Assembly: GCF_022808695.1 (NCBI RefSeq)
Contig: NZ_JAKZKW010000001.1
Location: 496,001-560,000, forward strand
Length of the DNA: 64,000 nucleotides
Origin: Fundidesulfovibrio soli
GTDB taxonomy: Bacteria > Desulfobacterota > Desulfovibrionia > Desulfovibrionales > Desulfovibrionaceae
Reading direction: 5' to 3'
In this document: one piece after another, positions 24,389 to 32,679 of the stretch
Position numbering within the stretch: position 1 is the first letter of the stretch
How the letters are laid out: each line of letters opens with the position of its first letter
The notes under the pieces: model-generated
The model's input: only the letters and a program-made list of their open reading frames with translations
The model's database searches: none
Told to the model about the DNA's origin: nothing
Translations under genes and position numbers: made by a program

Positions 24389-25459
24389 CTATTTCCCCCC
24401 CTTGTCGCCGGATTTCACCCGGCCCTGGCGGTCAAGCGGCAGATACGGAACAGCATGCTTGAGCGCTTCGTCGCTCATGATGATCTTCTCGAGGTCCGGG
24501 TTGGAGAAGATCTCCTCCATGGCCTCGATGAAGAGGCGGTCGTGGGTGATGTCCTTGGCCTTGTTGTACTCCGCCAGCATGGCCAGGAAGCGGGACGCCT
24601 CGCCCTGGGCCTTGCGGACCACCGACTCCCTGTAGGCCTGGGCGTCGTTCAGCACGGACGCGGCCTGGCCGCGCGCCTTGGGCAGGATGTCGTTGGCGTA
24701 GGATTCGGCCTCGTTGATGAAGCGGTCCTTGTCCTCCATGGCGCTGGCCACGTCCTTGAAGGCCTCCATCACGTCCTTGGGCGCGTGCACGTCCTGGAGC
24801 TGCACGGCCACAACGGTGACGCCGGAGTTGTAGCGGTCCAGGATGGATTGCAGCAGCTCCTTGGTGGTGTTCTGGATCTCCAGCTTGCCGGAGGTCAGCA
24901 CGGAGTCGATGGTCTTGTTGCCGATGACCTCGCGCATGGCCGCCTCGGCCGCCGCCTTGACCGTGGGCACCGGCCTCTGGAGGCGGAAGAGCCACTCCAC
25001 GGGGTCGCCGATCTGGAACTGCACGATGAACTGCACGTCCACGATGTTGTCGTCACCGGTGAGCATCAGGGCCTCTTCGGGCACGCCCCGGTACTGGAAG
25101 CTGCCGTCCTGCTTCATCCCGGCGGTCACGTAGCCCACCTCGATCTTCTGGACCTCAGACACTTTAGGCTTCAGCACGCTTTCCACCGGGAAGGGGATGT
25201 GGTAGTGAGGCCCCGGGCCGGTGGTCCGGTCGTAGGCGCCGAAACGCTTGACCACGCCCACCTCGCCCGGCTCCACGATGTAGATGCCCGAAGCCAGCCA
25301 GAGCAGGGCCACGATGATGAAGATCACCTTCGGCCCGCCGGGGATGTTGAAATTGAATTCGCTCAGACGCTTGAACTCATCGCCCAAGCCCTTGAAATCA
25401 GGCCCCGAGCCGAATTGGCGTTGCCTTTTGTCCTGCAATTTTTCCCAATCCCAGTTCAT
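24389..25459 (-). CDS. hflK: HflK, SPFH-domain membrane protease regulator
   Basis: A 356-residue protein: a cytoplasmic N-terminal part rich in Phe and Gly, one membrane helix (VIFIIVALLWLASGIYIV, residues about 45-62), then the SPFH domain (EPGEVGVVKRFGAYDRT) and a long helical region (AESYANDILPKARGQAASV). It is the HflC partner in FtsH control. ATG 25459 is the start used; the much longer open frame upstream runs antisense through the phosphomannomutase gene. The divergent gene begins only 36 nt away, so the two promoters must overlap. Confidence 0.95.
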   Translation of the reverse strand: MNWDWEKLQDKRQRQFGSGPDFKGLGDEFKRLSEFNFNIPGGPKVIFIIVALLWLASGIYIVEPGEVGVVKRFGAYDRTTGPGPHYHIPFPVESVLKPKVSEVQKIEVGYVTAGMKQDGSFQYRGVPEEALMLTGDDNIVDVQFIVQFQIGDPVEWLFRLQRPVPTVKAAAEAAMREVIGNKTIDSVLTSGKLEIQNTTKELLQSILDRYNSGVTVVAVQLQDVHAPKDVMEAFKDVASAMEDKDRFINEAESYANDILPKARGQAASVLNDAQAYRESVVRKAQGEASRFLAMLAEYNKAKDITHDRLFIEAMEEIFSNPDLEKIIMSDEALKHAVPYLPLDRQGRVKSGDKGGK

Positions 25460-25495
25460 CTGAAACTCCCTAGAAGGTACAGACCGGAACCCGAT

Positions 25496-26863
25496 ATGAA
25501 GCCCATCGTTCCAGACATTTTCAGAGCATACGACATACGGGGAATCGTCGACAAGGACTTTGACCCAGGTTGGGTGGAGGTTTTTGGCCGCGCCTGCGGG
25601 GCCTACTTCCTCAAGAACGGCTACCGGCGCGCCGTAGTGGGCCACGACGCCCGCCTGAGCTCCCCCGAATACCAGCTGCGCCTGGCCCAGGGCCTGGCCT
25701 CCACCGGAGTGGACGTTATCCTCGTGGGCATGGTCTCCACGCCTGTGTGCTATTTCGCAGCCAAACACCTCGGCGTCAATGCGGGCGTGATGGTCACGGC
25801 CAGCCACAACCCGCCGGAGTTCAACGGCTTCAAGGTCATCGCCGGGCCGTCCACAATTTACGGCGACGAGATCCAGGCTCTCTACGCCCTCATGGCGGCG
25901 GGCGACTTCCCCACGGGCGCGGGGCTCATCTCCACCCACGACGTGCTGCCCGCCTACATCGAGGAGCTTACCAGCCAGGTGAAGCTCTCGCGCCCCCTCA
26001 AGGTGGTGCTGGACGGCGGCAACGGCGCCGGCGGGCCGGCCACGGCCGCCGTGCTGCGCGGCATCGGCGCCGAGGTGGTGGAGCTCTACTGCGAGCCCGA
26101 CGGCAACTTCCCCAACCACCACCCCGACCCGGTGGTGGAGAAGTACATGACCGACCTCATCGCCAAGGTGCAAAGCGAGGGCGCGGCCTGCGGCATCGGC
26201 CTGGACGGCGACGGCGACCGGCTGGGCGTGGTGGACGAGACGGGCCGCCTGCTCTTCGGGGACCAGCTGCTGGCCATCTACGCCCGCGAGACCCTCAAGG
26301 ATTTCCCCGGAGCCACCGTCATCGGCGAGGTCAAGTGCTCGCACCTGACCTACAAGGACATCGCGGCCCACGGCGGCGACCCGGTCATGGGGGCCACCGG
26401 CCACTCGCTGATCAAGGCGCGCATGCAGGCCACCGGGGCCAAGCTGGCGGGCGAGATGAGCGGGCACATGTTCTTCGCGGACCGCTACTACGGCTTCGAC
26501 GACGCCACCTACGCGGCCATGCGCTTCCTCGAAGTGTTGGACCGCCACCCCGAGGCCACGGCGGGCACCCTGCTGGCCGACTGGCCCAGGACCTACAACA
26601 CCCCCGAGATCCGCTTCGACTGCCCCGACGCCATCAAGTTCGACGTGGTGCGCCGCGCCCAGGAGTATTTCCGCTCCCGCTACGACATCATCGACGTGGA
26701 CGGCGCGCGCGTGGTCTTCCCGGACGGCTGGGGCCTGATCCGGGCCTCCAACACCCAGCCGGTGCTGGTGCTGCGCTTCGAGGCCGAGAGCCCCGAACGC
26801 CTGGCCGGGATCAGGGCGCTCATCGAGGAGCCCCTGGCCGGCTGGATCAAGGAAATGAGCTGA
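25496..26863 (+). CDS. manB: Phosphomannomutase/phosphoglucomutase
   Basis: A 455-residue enzyme of the alpha-D-phosphohexomutase family, converting hexose 6- and 1-phosphates for nucleotide-sugar and polysaccharide synthesis. All four family signatures are present: VTASHNPPEFNGFK (active serine), DGDGDRLGVV (Mg2+ loop), GEMSGHMFF (sugar binding) and RASNTQPVLVLRFE (phosphate binding). The N-terminal FRAYDIRGIVD is typical of bacterial PMM/PGM. The symbol is tentative, since algC/manB/pgm cannot be told apart by eye. An HlyD-type gene follows after 2 nt. Confidence 0.93.
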   Translation: MKPIVPDIFRAYDIRGIVDKDFDPGWVEVFGRACGAYFLKNGYRRAVVGHDARLSSPEYQLRLAQGLASTGVDVILVGMVSTPVCYFAAKHLGVNAGVMVTASHNPPEFNGFKVIAGPSTIYGDEIQALYALMAAGDFPTGAGLISTHDVLPAYIEELTSQVKLSRPLKVVLDGGNGAGGPATAAVLRGIGAEVVELYCEPDGNFPNHHPDPVVEKYMTDLIAKVQSEGAACGIGLDGDGDRLGVVDETGRLLFGDQLLAIYARETLKDFPGATVIGEVKCSHLTYKDIAAHGGDPVMGATGHSLIKARMQATGAKLAGEMSGHMFFADRYYGFDDATYAAMRFLEVLDRHPEATAGTLLADWPRTYNTPEIRFDCPDAIKFDVVRRAQEYFRSRYDIIDVDGARVVFPDGWGLIRASNTQPVLVLRFEAESPERLAGIRALIEEPLAGWIKEMS

Positions 26864-26865
26864 CC

Positions 26866-28149
26866 GTGCTGCGCAGGCATTGGAAATGGTTCGCCCTCGC
26901 GGCGCTGCTGGCCGCCGTGGCCCTGGCTGTCTGGCGGCCCGGCATGCAGGACCGCGAGGCCAAGGTGCTGGCCACGGCCGAGGTGCGCCAGGGCGACGTG
27001 CGCAAGGTGCTCCAGGCCACGGGCATCGTGAAGGCCCAGGTCGGGGCCATCGTGCGCATCGGCGCGCGCGCCACCGGCACCCTCAAGGAGATGCACGTGC
27101 GCGTGGGCGACGCGGTGAAGGCCGGGCAGACCATCGCCGTCATCGACGATCGCGAACTGCAGGCCCAGCGCGAGGAGGCCCAGGCCAAGCTGGAGCGCGC
27201 CCAGGCCGAGAAGCAGCGTGTGGACGACGTGTATCCACGGCGCATCGCCGAGGCCGACGCCCAGCTCAAGCTGGCCGAGGCCCAGTGGGACTACGCCAAG
27301 GCCAACGCCGCCCGCCAGACCCAACTGCTCAAGCAGAACCTGGTGGCCCGCGACACCCAGGAGGCGGCCATGCGCGAGGAGCTGGTCACCGCCAACACGG
27401 TGCGCGCCCGCAAAGCAACGCTGGACCTGAACAAGACCGAATTCATCAAGGAGAAGGTCAAGGCGGACAAGAGCGTGGAGGAGGCCGAGGCCGGGCTTCA
27501 GACCATCGTCACGCGCATCACCTACACGCGGATAGTCTCGCCCATCGACGGCGTGGTCAGCCAGGTCAGCACCCAGCAGGGCGAGACCGTGGTGGCGGGC
27601 CTGCAGGTGGCCAACCTCATCACCGTGCTGGACCCCACCCGCCTTGAAATGTGGATCTACGTGGACGAGACCGACGTGGGCCAGGTGAAGCCGGACATGC
27701 CCGTGGAGTTCCGCGTGGACGCCTACCCGGACACGACGTTCACAGGCAGCGTGGGGACCATCTACCCCCAGCCGGAGATCCGCGACAACATCGTCTATTA
27801 CCAGGCGCTCGTGCGCCTGAGCGCGGAAAACGCCACCCGCCTGCGCCCTGAAATGACCACCCAATGCCAGATCGTGGTGCAGAAGAAGCAGGGCGTGCTG
27901 GTGATCCCCAACTCGGCGCTCAAGTGGGTGGACAACAAGCAGACGGTGTTCCTGGTGCGGGACGGCAAGGCGGAGAGGGTTTACCCTGAACTCGGACTGG
28001 CCGGGCTCAACGAGACGGAAGTGCTGTCGGGGCTGAGCGCGGGGCAGTTGGTGGCCACGCAGATCGTGCTGCCCGGCGCGGCCAAGAAACCCGCGCCCGC
28101 GCAGAGCGGAGGGCAGCAGCAGTCAGGGCCGCCGCCCATGAGGCGATAA
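26866..28149 (+). CDS. HlyD/MacA-type periplasmic adaptor
   Basis: A 427-residue membrane-fusion protein with an N-terminal anchor (residues about 8-26). It has the lipoyl half ATGTLKEMHVRVGDAVKAGQ, a coiled-coil hairpin of about 130 residues rich in Ala, Glu and Lys, the second lipoyl half with IVSPIDGVVSQVSTQQGETV, then beta-barrel and membrane-proximal domains. The C-terminus is a Gln/Pro-rich tail. It joins an inner-membrane exporter to an outer channel. GTG 26866 starts 2 nt after the mutase gene. No exporter gene follows; the MacB-type pair at 18640-20557 is the nearest candidate partner. Confidence 0.87.
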   Translation: MLRRHWKWFALAALLAAVALAVWRPGMQDREAKVLATAEVRQGDVRKVLQATGIVKAQVGAIVRIGARATGTLKEMHVRVGDAVKAGQTIAVIDDRELQAQREEAQAKLERAQAEKQRVDDVYPRRIAEADAQLKLAEAQWDYAKANAARQTQLLKQNLVARDTQEAAMREELVTANTVRARKATLDLNKTEFIKEKVKADKSVEEAEAGLQTIVTRITYTRIVSPIDGVVSQVSTQQGETVVAGLQVANLITVLDPTRLEMWIYVDETDVGQVKPDMPVEFRVDAYPDTTFTGSVGTIYPQPEIRDNIVYYQALVRLSAENATRLRPEMTTQCQIVVQKKQGVLVIPNSALKWVDNKQTVFLVRDGKAERVYPELGLAGLNETEVLSGLSAGQLVATQIVLPGAAKKPAPAQSGGQQQSGPPPMRR

Positions 28150-28251
28150 AGAACCCACTTGGGCAGAGATTCATAACGTACTAATCATGCACCCAACAAA
28201 ACCGTAGGCTTTTATCATGTCAAAATAAGCGTTGTTAATCTCAGAATGTCA

Positions 28252-29958
28252 TTATTTTTGAGAATCCATGATTGCAGCAATAGCCTGCTTACGATGCTTC
28301 TCAATCAGAACCTTACCCAATTCATTCCCTTTGGCCACCTGATCGTTCCCTCCTAAGCGAACATATTCAGACCAGACCTCTTCGGCGACGGGAAGAACGC
28401 TTTCTTTGGAAACCAACGCTATATCGATATTGGCAATCTGCTGCACACCTGGATTGGGCAAATGCGTTTGACCTAAAGTCCAAACAGCCGAGACATAAAA
28501 CAATAGATTATTGAGATGCTTGCGATATTCTTCTCCTGCATGCTGCCTTAGTACCTCGGAAATCATTTGAACGATAAGAGGGCATTTCAAATAGATATCA
28601 ATCGGATAGTCCGCGTTGAAAATACGTCGGTAGGCTTCTTCGTTCTTAATGAGACTCGATGGGCGGGCCCGTGCATTTCCAGGGTCGGACAAAGCGCAAG
28701 CCATCACTGATTGCGCTACGAAAGGGATGCCGAAAATTTTCTTAATTGGCTTGCCGATGTTTTTATAGTAATTTTTCCGGCGATCATAATAAAGCCCTTT
28801 TGAATAAAGATACTCCTCGATGTCACGATGAATCTTGTCTGTCGCCCTCAATGAAGATGGCGGGATTGGGGTTTGGCTGTTTGTAGCCTTTATTATACGA
28901 TCGCGACTTTCTTGACTTTGTGGCTTTAATACTCTGACCAATAAGTTCCTTGGTTCCTTAGAGACATCTTTGGCGTGCAATGCATTGAATATTTCCCTCG
29001 ACGACTGAAGACCATTGACGATCTCTGCGTCTTTAATCGTCAACACCTTGCCACTCAAGCTTGCATCAGAACATATCAAAGAAACCCCATTATTAAGCCA
29101 CCAAAAATCTTCAGTTGGCGCCTCCTCTAACGTCCTACGTATCTCACCATTTACTTCTGTTTTACCTTGATAATCCCTGACATTCCCTTCGAACAAATGG
29201 GACCTTAGATGCCCAGCCTCATCTGTGATAAATGCAAGATAGTCCCTCAACGAGACGAGACAGACAAATCCTTCTTGACCTGTCGAGATTGGGTTTTCAG
29301 CTAACCTTAGACTTGTAGATAGCGACGGACTACGCCGAGCGTTTGCAAGTAAATTTGATGCGGTTATGAATTTAAATGAAAATGTCGACGGGTTAAAGAG
29401 CCCTTTGATGGTTTGTTCGAGCGCAGGAACCTTTCTTTCAACATTATTATGAACTTCAAGCCCTTTTGTAACATAGTAATATTCAAATGATACACTTGGA
29501 AATTTAGATGTTAACGCGAGAAAAGTTCTCCTAAAACCAGCAACACGATCAAGAAGCGATTTATTATACACTGTCGAAAGCGCTTTCACATCTTTTCCTA
29601 AATCAAATATGTCCCTTGCGCTGCTAATCATCTTATCAATTGCCGACTCACTGAAACTTTGCGAAGTTTTAGACTGTATTAATGCCAGTCGAAGATGAAC
29701 ACCTTTTTTAAGTAAAGATACATCAATATCATCATTGAATGGTACGTCATTAATGAAAAAGAAGAATGAGTCTATTCCTCCATCCCCACCCCCATCAACT
29801 ACACCAGATGTAAGCTCTTCGTATGACAAATCATCATCTTTGAGGGCTTGTTCAGCAGAAAATACTTCAAAATATTCTTCCTCACTCAAACCTTGTCCGA
29901 CTTCTGACAACCGCTGATCCAACAATTGACCTAACAATATCAAGTCATTACTGGACAT
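28252..29958 (-). CDS. AIPR-type abortive phage infection protein in an AT-rich island
   Basis: A 568-residue protein resembling the AIPR (abortive infection phage resistance) family, known from plasmid AbiR-like and other phage-defence systems. Near the N-terminus GGGDGGID (residues 56-63) followed about 30 residues later by IQSK (94-97) fits a PD-(D/E)xK nuclease-like site with Gln in the middle position. The central WWLNNGVSLIC and DAEIVNGLQSSREIF are hallmark AIPR sequences, and KATNSQTPIPPSSLRATD also fits. ATG 29958 is preceded by AAGGGAG. Base composition is far lower in GC than all neighbours, and codon use differs, pointing to horizontal acquisition. No partner gene or recombinase accompanies it. 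Confidence 0.86.
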   Translation of the reverse strand: MSSNDLILLGQLLDQRLSEVGQGLSEEEYFEVFSAEQALKDDDLSYEELTSGVVDGGGDGGIDSFFFFINDVPFNDDIDVSLLKKGVHLRLALIQSKTSQSFSESAIDKMISSARDIFDLGKDVKALSTVYNKSLLDRVAGFRRTFLALTSKFPSVSFEYYYVTKGLEVHNNVERKVPALEQTIKGLFNPSTFSFKFITASNLLANARRSPSLSTSLRLAENPISTGQEGFVCLVSLRDYLAFITDEAGHLRSHLFEGNVRDYQGKTEVNGEIRRTLEEAPTEDFWWLNNGVSLICSDASLSGKVLTIKDAEIVNGLQSSREIFNALHAKDVSKEPRNLLVRVLKPQSQESRDRIIKATNSQTPIPPSSLRATDKIHRDIEEYLYSKGLYYDRRKNYYKNIGKPIKKIFGIPFVAQSVMACALSDPGNARARPSSLIKNEEAYRRIFNADYPIDIYLKCPLIVQMISEVLRQHAGEEYRKHLNNLLFYVSAVWTLGQTHLPNPGVQQIANIDIALVSKESVLPVAEEVWSEYVRLGGNDQVAKGNELGKVLIEKHRKQAIAAIMDSQK

Positions 29959-30137
29959 ACCCACTCCCTTGTTTATCCTTAAAGCCAATTAAGTTAGCAA
30001 AGCCTTGGGAAGCATACCCATTACAACACCAAAAATTCTAATTGCCCCACCCATACCATAGCATCAGCAAAATTCAAACACGATTTATCCACATTGATTC
30101 TACTGCTAATATATATCCAATCATAAACGTCATATGC

Positions 30138-30923
30138 TCAACCGTTTTCGCGCTCAGCACGCCCGAGCCCGTACAACCCGTCCAGAAAACCAACCTGCAA
30201 CGACCCCGGCCCCTTGACCCCGGCGGCGGCCTTGCCCCCGCATTCCCCCATCACGGCCATGGCGTGCAGCGTAGCCGTGAAGGCGTCCGCGTTCACGGCC
30301 AGGAACGCCCCAACCAGCGCGGTGGCCGTGCAGCCCATGCCCGTGACCAGCGTCATCATGGGGTGCCCGCCCTCCAGCAGGTGCACGCGCTCCCCGTCCG
30401 CCACCACGTCCACGGCCCCGCTCACGCACACGGCGCAACCGTGCCGCTGGGCCACCGCCTTCGCGGCCTCCACGGCCTGGACGCTCTCGTGGACGCTGTC
30501 CACGCCCTTGGACGATGCCTCAATCCCAGCCAGGAAGAGAATCTCCGAGGCGTTGCCCCGGATGGCCGCCATCTTGACTTCCTTAAGCAGCTTCGCGGCC
30601 AGCTCGCGCCTGAAGCTCGTGGCCCCGCAGGCCACGGGGTCGAAGGCCACGGGCACCCCGGCGGCGTTGGCGGCTTTGCCCGCCGCCAGCATGCTCTCCA
30701 CATAGGCGGGCGCGGGGGTGCCCATGTTCAGCACCACGGCGGAGGCGAACCCGGCCAGTTCTGCCGCGTCCGGGGCGGCGTGGCTCATGGCCGGGGAGGC
30801 CCCCAGGGCCAGCAGGGCGTTGGCCGTGACGTTGGTGACCACGTTGTTGGTGACGGAGAGCACCAGCGGGGCGCGCTGGCGGATGGCGGCGATGTCTGAG
30901 CGGAGTGCTGCGCGGTCGATCAT
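30138..30923 (-). CDS. thiM: Hydroxyethylthiazole kinase ThiM
   Basis: A 261-residue cytoplasmic kinase that phosphorylates 4-methyl-5-(2-hydroxyethyl)thiazole to salvage the thiazole half of thiamine. It shows the family marks [43 protein letters not shown] and the nucleotide-binding [19 protein letters not shown] riboswitch lies directly upstream, which independently confirms thiamine function. thiE and thiD, its common partners, are absent; the AT-rich AIPR gene lies directly downstream. The start codon has its AAGGAG inside a small hairpin (30930-30944). Confidence 0.95.
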   Translation of the reverse strand: MIDRAALRSDIAAIRQRAPLVLSVTNNVVTNVTANALLALGASPAMSHAAPDAAELAGFASAVVLNMGTPAPAYVESMLAAGKAANAAGVPVAFDPVACGATSFRRELAAKLLKEVKMAAIRGNASEILFLAGIEASSKGVDSVHESVQAVEAAKAVAQRHGCAVCVSGAVDVVADGERVHLLEGGHPMMTLVTGMGCTATALVGAFLAVNADAFTATLHAMAVMGECGGKAAAGVKGPGSLQVGFLDGLYGLGRAERENG

Positions 30924-30929
30924 GGGCGG

Positions 30930-30944
30930 GCTCCTTGGCGGAGC
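30930..30944 (-). promoter_or_regulatory. Hairpin enclosing the thiM ribosome-binding site
   Basis: On the minus strand GCTCC, loop GCCAA, GGAGC: the AAGGAG of thiM forms the loop edge and 3' arm. It ends 6 nt before the ATG. It can work as the translational output of the TPP riboswitch, which is inference. Confidence 0.6.
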
Positions 30945-30989
30945 GCCGGGTGGTTCGGGGATGTGCCGGGCCTCAGGCCGCCCGGGGTC

Positions 30990-31072
30990 CGATTCCCTCC
31001 GGCAGTCCGAACTGCGTCAGGTTCAATGGGTATGATCTCAGTTCCGGCGTCGAAGCCGGAACACCCCAATCG
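30990..31072 (-). promoter_or_regulatory. TPP (THI-box) riboswitch upstream of thiM
   Basis: On the minus strand the conserved elements appear in order: GGGGTG (P1-P2 5' side), CTGAGATCATACCC, GAACCTGACGCAGTT, and GGAGGGAA. These match the THI-box consensus (GGGGxG, CUGAGA, ACCCxxxGAACCUGA, AGGGAA). The variable P3 arm carries GTTCCGGCTTCGACGCCGGAAC, shown here as GTTCCGGC paired with GCCGGAAC. It senses thiamine pyrophosphate and lowers thiM expression. Confidence 0.95.
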
Positions 31073-31215
31073 GCGAACGCAGGCTAGCCCCGCGACCGCA
31101 TCTATGCAAGCGTCCGGAAGGAACGCGGGGAGAAAATCCTTCGCCCCGCTGCGTGTTGACTTGCACCGCCCCAGGGCGTAGCGGCCCGCATTCACAGCAC
31201 CCACCGGACCGGACA

Positions 31216-32454
31216 ATGAATCCTCCCAACACTCCAGACGCCCCCGGCCAGAGCCAGGCCCAGGACCAGGCCCCGACGACCCTCTTCAGCTTCGGGTTCA
31301 TCGGCCTGTGCCTGCTCATCTTCCTGGCCTACTGCAACATCACGGTCTACTACAGCCTCTACGTCCACCTCGCGAACATCGGCATCCCCGAGGGCTGGCG
31401 CGGCTTCCTGATCGGCAGCTCCTCGCTGGCCACCATCGCGTGCTACCTGGTGCTGAGCCCCTTCATGACCAGGCGGCGGGCCGCGGCCTGCGCCATCGCG
31501 GGGGCGCTCACGCTCATGGCCTGCGGCTCGGGCTACCTGTTCCTGCAGAGCCCCGGCGGCATCCTGGCGCTGCGCCTGGCCAACGGCCTGGGCATCTACC
31601 TGATCATGGCCGCCTCCATGACCCTGCTGGTCTCCCTGATCCCCTCGGGGCGCAGCGGGCAGGCCTTCGGGCTCTATTCGGTGGCCATCCTGCTGCCCTA
31701 CTCCATCGTGCCCAGCGTCTTCGACGCCCTGGGCCCGCGACTTGGCTCGCTGGCGAACGGCTACACCATCATGTCGCTGTGCCTGGTGCCCGCCATGGCC
31801 GTGGTCTTCGTGGTGGGCAGGCGGCGCAAGGCCGACTCCCGCCCGGAGCCCTCCGTGAGCCTGCGCGACATGTACGCCAACGCCGCCCGGCCGCGCATCG
31901 CGCTGCTACTTTGCATCAACGCGCTCTACATCGTCGGGTTCTCGTCCATGTTCTTCATGGCCAAGGGATTCTTCGAGTCCAAGGGATTCCAGGGGGTGGG
32001 GTTCTTCTTCACCATGCAGATGGTCTGCATGATCGTGCTGCGCCTGATGGCCAACAGGCTCTTCGACAGGGTGCGCAAGCTGCGCCTGGTCCGGCTGAGC
32101 TTCGCGCTCACCGCCGCCGGGTTCGTGATGCTCACCTGGGCCCAGGGGCTCGGCATGGTCTGCGCCTCGGCCCTGCTGCTGGGCGTGGGCATGGGCCTGA
32201 GCTCGCCCGCGCTCTACGGGCTGATGTTCACCATCTCGGACGAGCGCTACCGGGCCGTGAACTCCAACCTGATGACCATGTCATTGCAGACGGGCAGCTT
32301 CCTGGGCCCCATGATCGGCAGCGAGGCCGTGCACCTGCTGGGCTACGCCCACTTCCCCCTGGCGAACGCCGCCGTGATCCTGGCCGGGGCGGCCGTGAGC
32401 TTCATCATCGTCGCCCGCCGCTTCGACCCTGACGGCGCCGCCGCAAGGGCCTAG
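31216..32454 (+). CDS. Major facilitator superfamily transporter
   Basis: A 412-residue inner-membrane protein with about 12 hydrophobic segments. The N-terminal 25 residues are Pro/Gln-rich and cytoplasmic. Between helices 6 and 7 lies the basic GRRRKADSRPEPS loop, and the MFS-like motif RLMANRLFDRVRKLR follows in the second half. Substrate cannot be deduced. ATG 31216 is taken as the start; upstream is the riboswitch region of the divergent thiM. The TAG stop is embedded in the end of the hairpin repeat at 32455-32577. Confidence 0.83.
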   Translation: MNPPNTPDAPGQSQAQDQAPTTLFSFGFIGLCLLIFLAYCNITVYYSLYVHLANIGIPEGWRGFLIGSSSLATIACYLVLSPFMTRRRAAACAIAGALTLMACGSGYLFLQSPGGILALRLANGLGIYLIMAASMTLLVSLIPSGRSGQAFGLYSVAILLPYSIVPSVFDALGPRLGSLANGYTIMSLCLVPAMAVVFVVGRRRKADSRPEPSVSLRDMYANAARPRIALLLCINALYIVGFSSMFFMAKGFFESKGFQGVGFFFTMQMVCMIVLRLMANRLFDRVRKLRLVRLSFALTAAGFVMLTWAQGLGMVCASALLLGVGMGLSSPALYGLMFTISDERYRAVNSNLMTMSLQTGSFLGPMIGSEAVHLLGYAHFPLANAAVILAGAAVSFIIVARRFDPDGAAARA

Positions 32455-32577
32455 CAGCCTGTTGAAAAAACTCCGCTGGCTGCGTTGCCTCGAAAAAGTC
32501 AAAACCTCGCGTAGGCGCGCTACGCGTCTGCCTTGACTTTTTCGAGCGCCTTGCCAGCGAACTTTTTGAACAGGCTG
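32455..32577. repeat. Long imperfect palindrome, CAGCCTGTTG family, copy 1
   Basis: 123 nt, starting CAGCCTGTTGAAAAAACTCC and ending AACTTTTTGAACAGGCTG; the arms pair along most of their length (CGAAAAAGTCAA with TTGACTTTTTCG; GCGTAG with CTACGC). The preceding TAG (32452-32454) is the MFS stop. Copy 2 is at 35446-35596. The family looks like a repetitive intergenic palindrome of the kind seen in Desulfovibrio-type genomes. Confidence 0.85.
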
Positions 32578-32609
32578 CGGGAAACTATTTCAGCGGTCAC
32601 CCAGCCCCA

Positions 32610-32645
32610 AAAAGAAACCGGCGGAAGGTTTCCCCTCCGCCGGTT
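32610..32645 (-). terminator. Rho-independent terminator after the response-regulator/TPR gene
   Basis: AACCGGCGGA at 32616-32625 pairs perfectly with TCCGCCGGTT at 32636-32645; on the minus strand the stem is followed by TCTTTTT. Confidence 0.85.
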
Positions 32646-32679
32646 CTCCTGAGAGTCCGCAAGCAACTAAGAGATGCTG

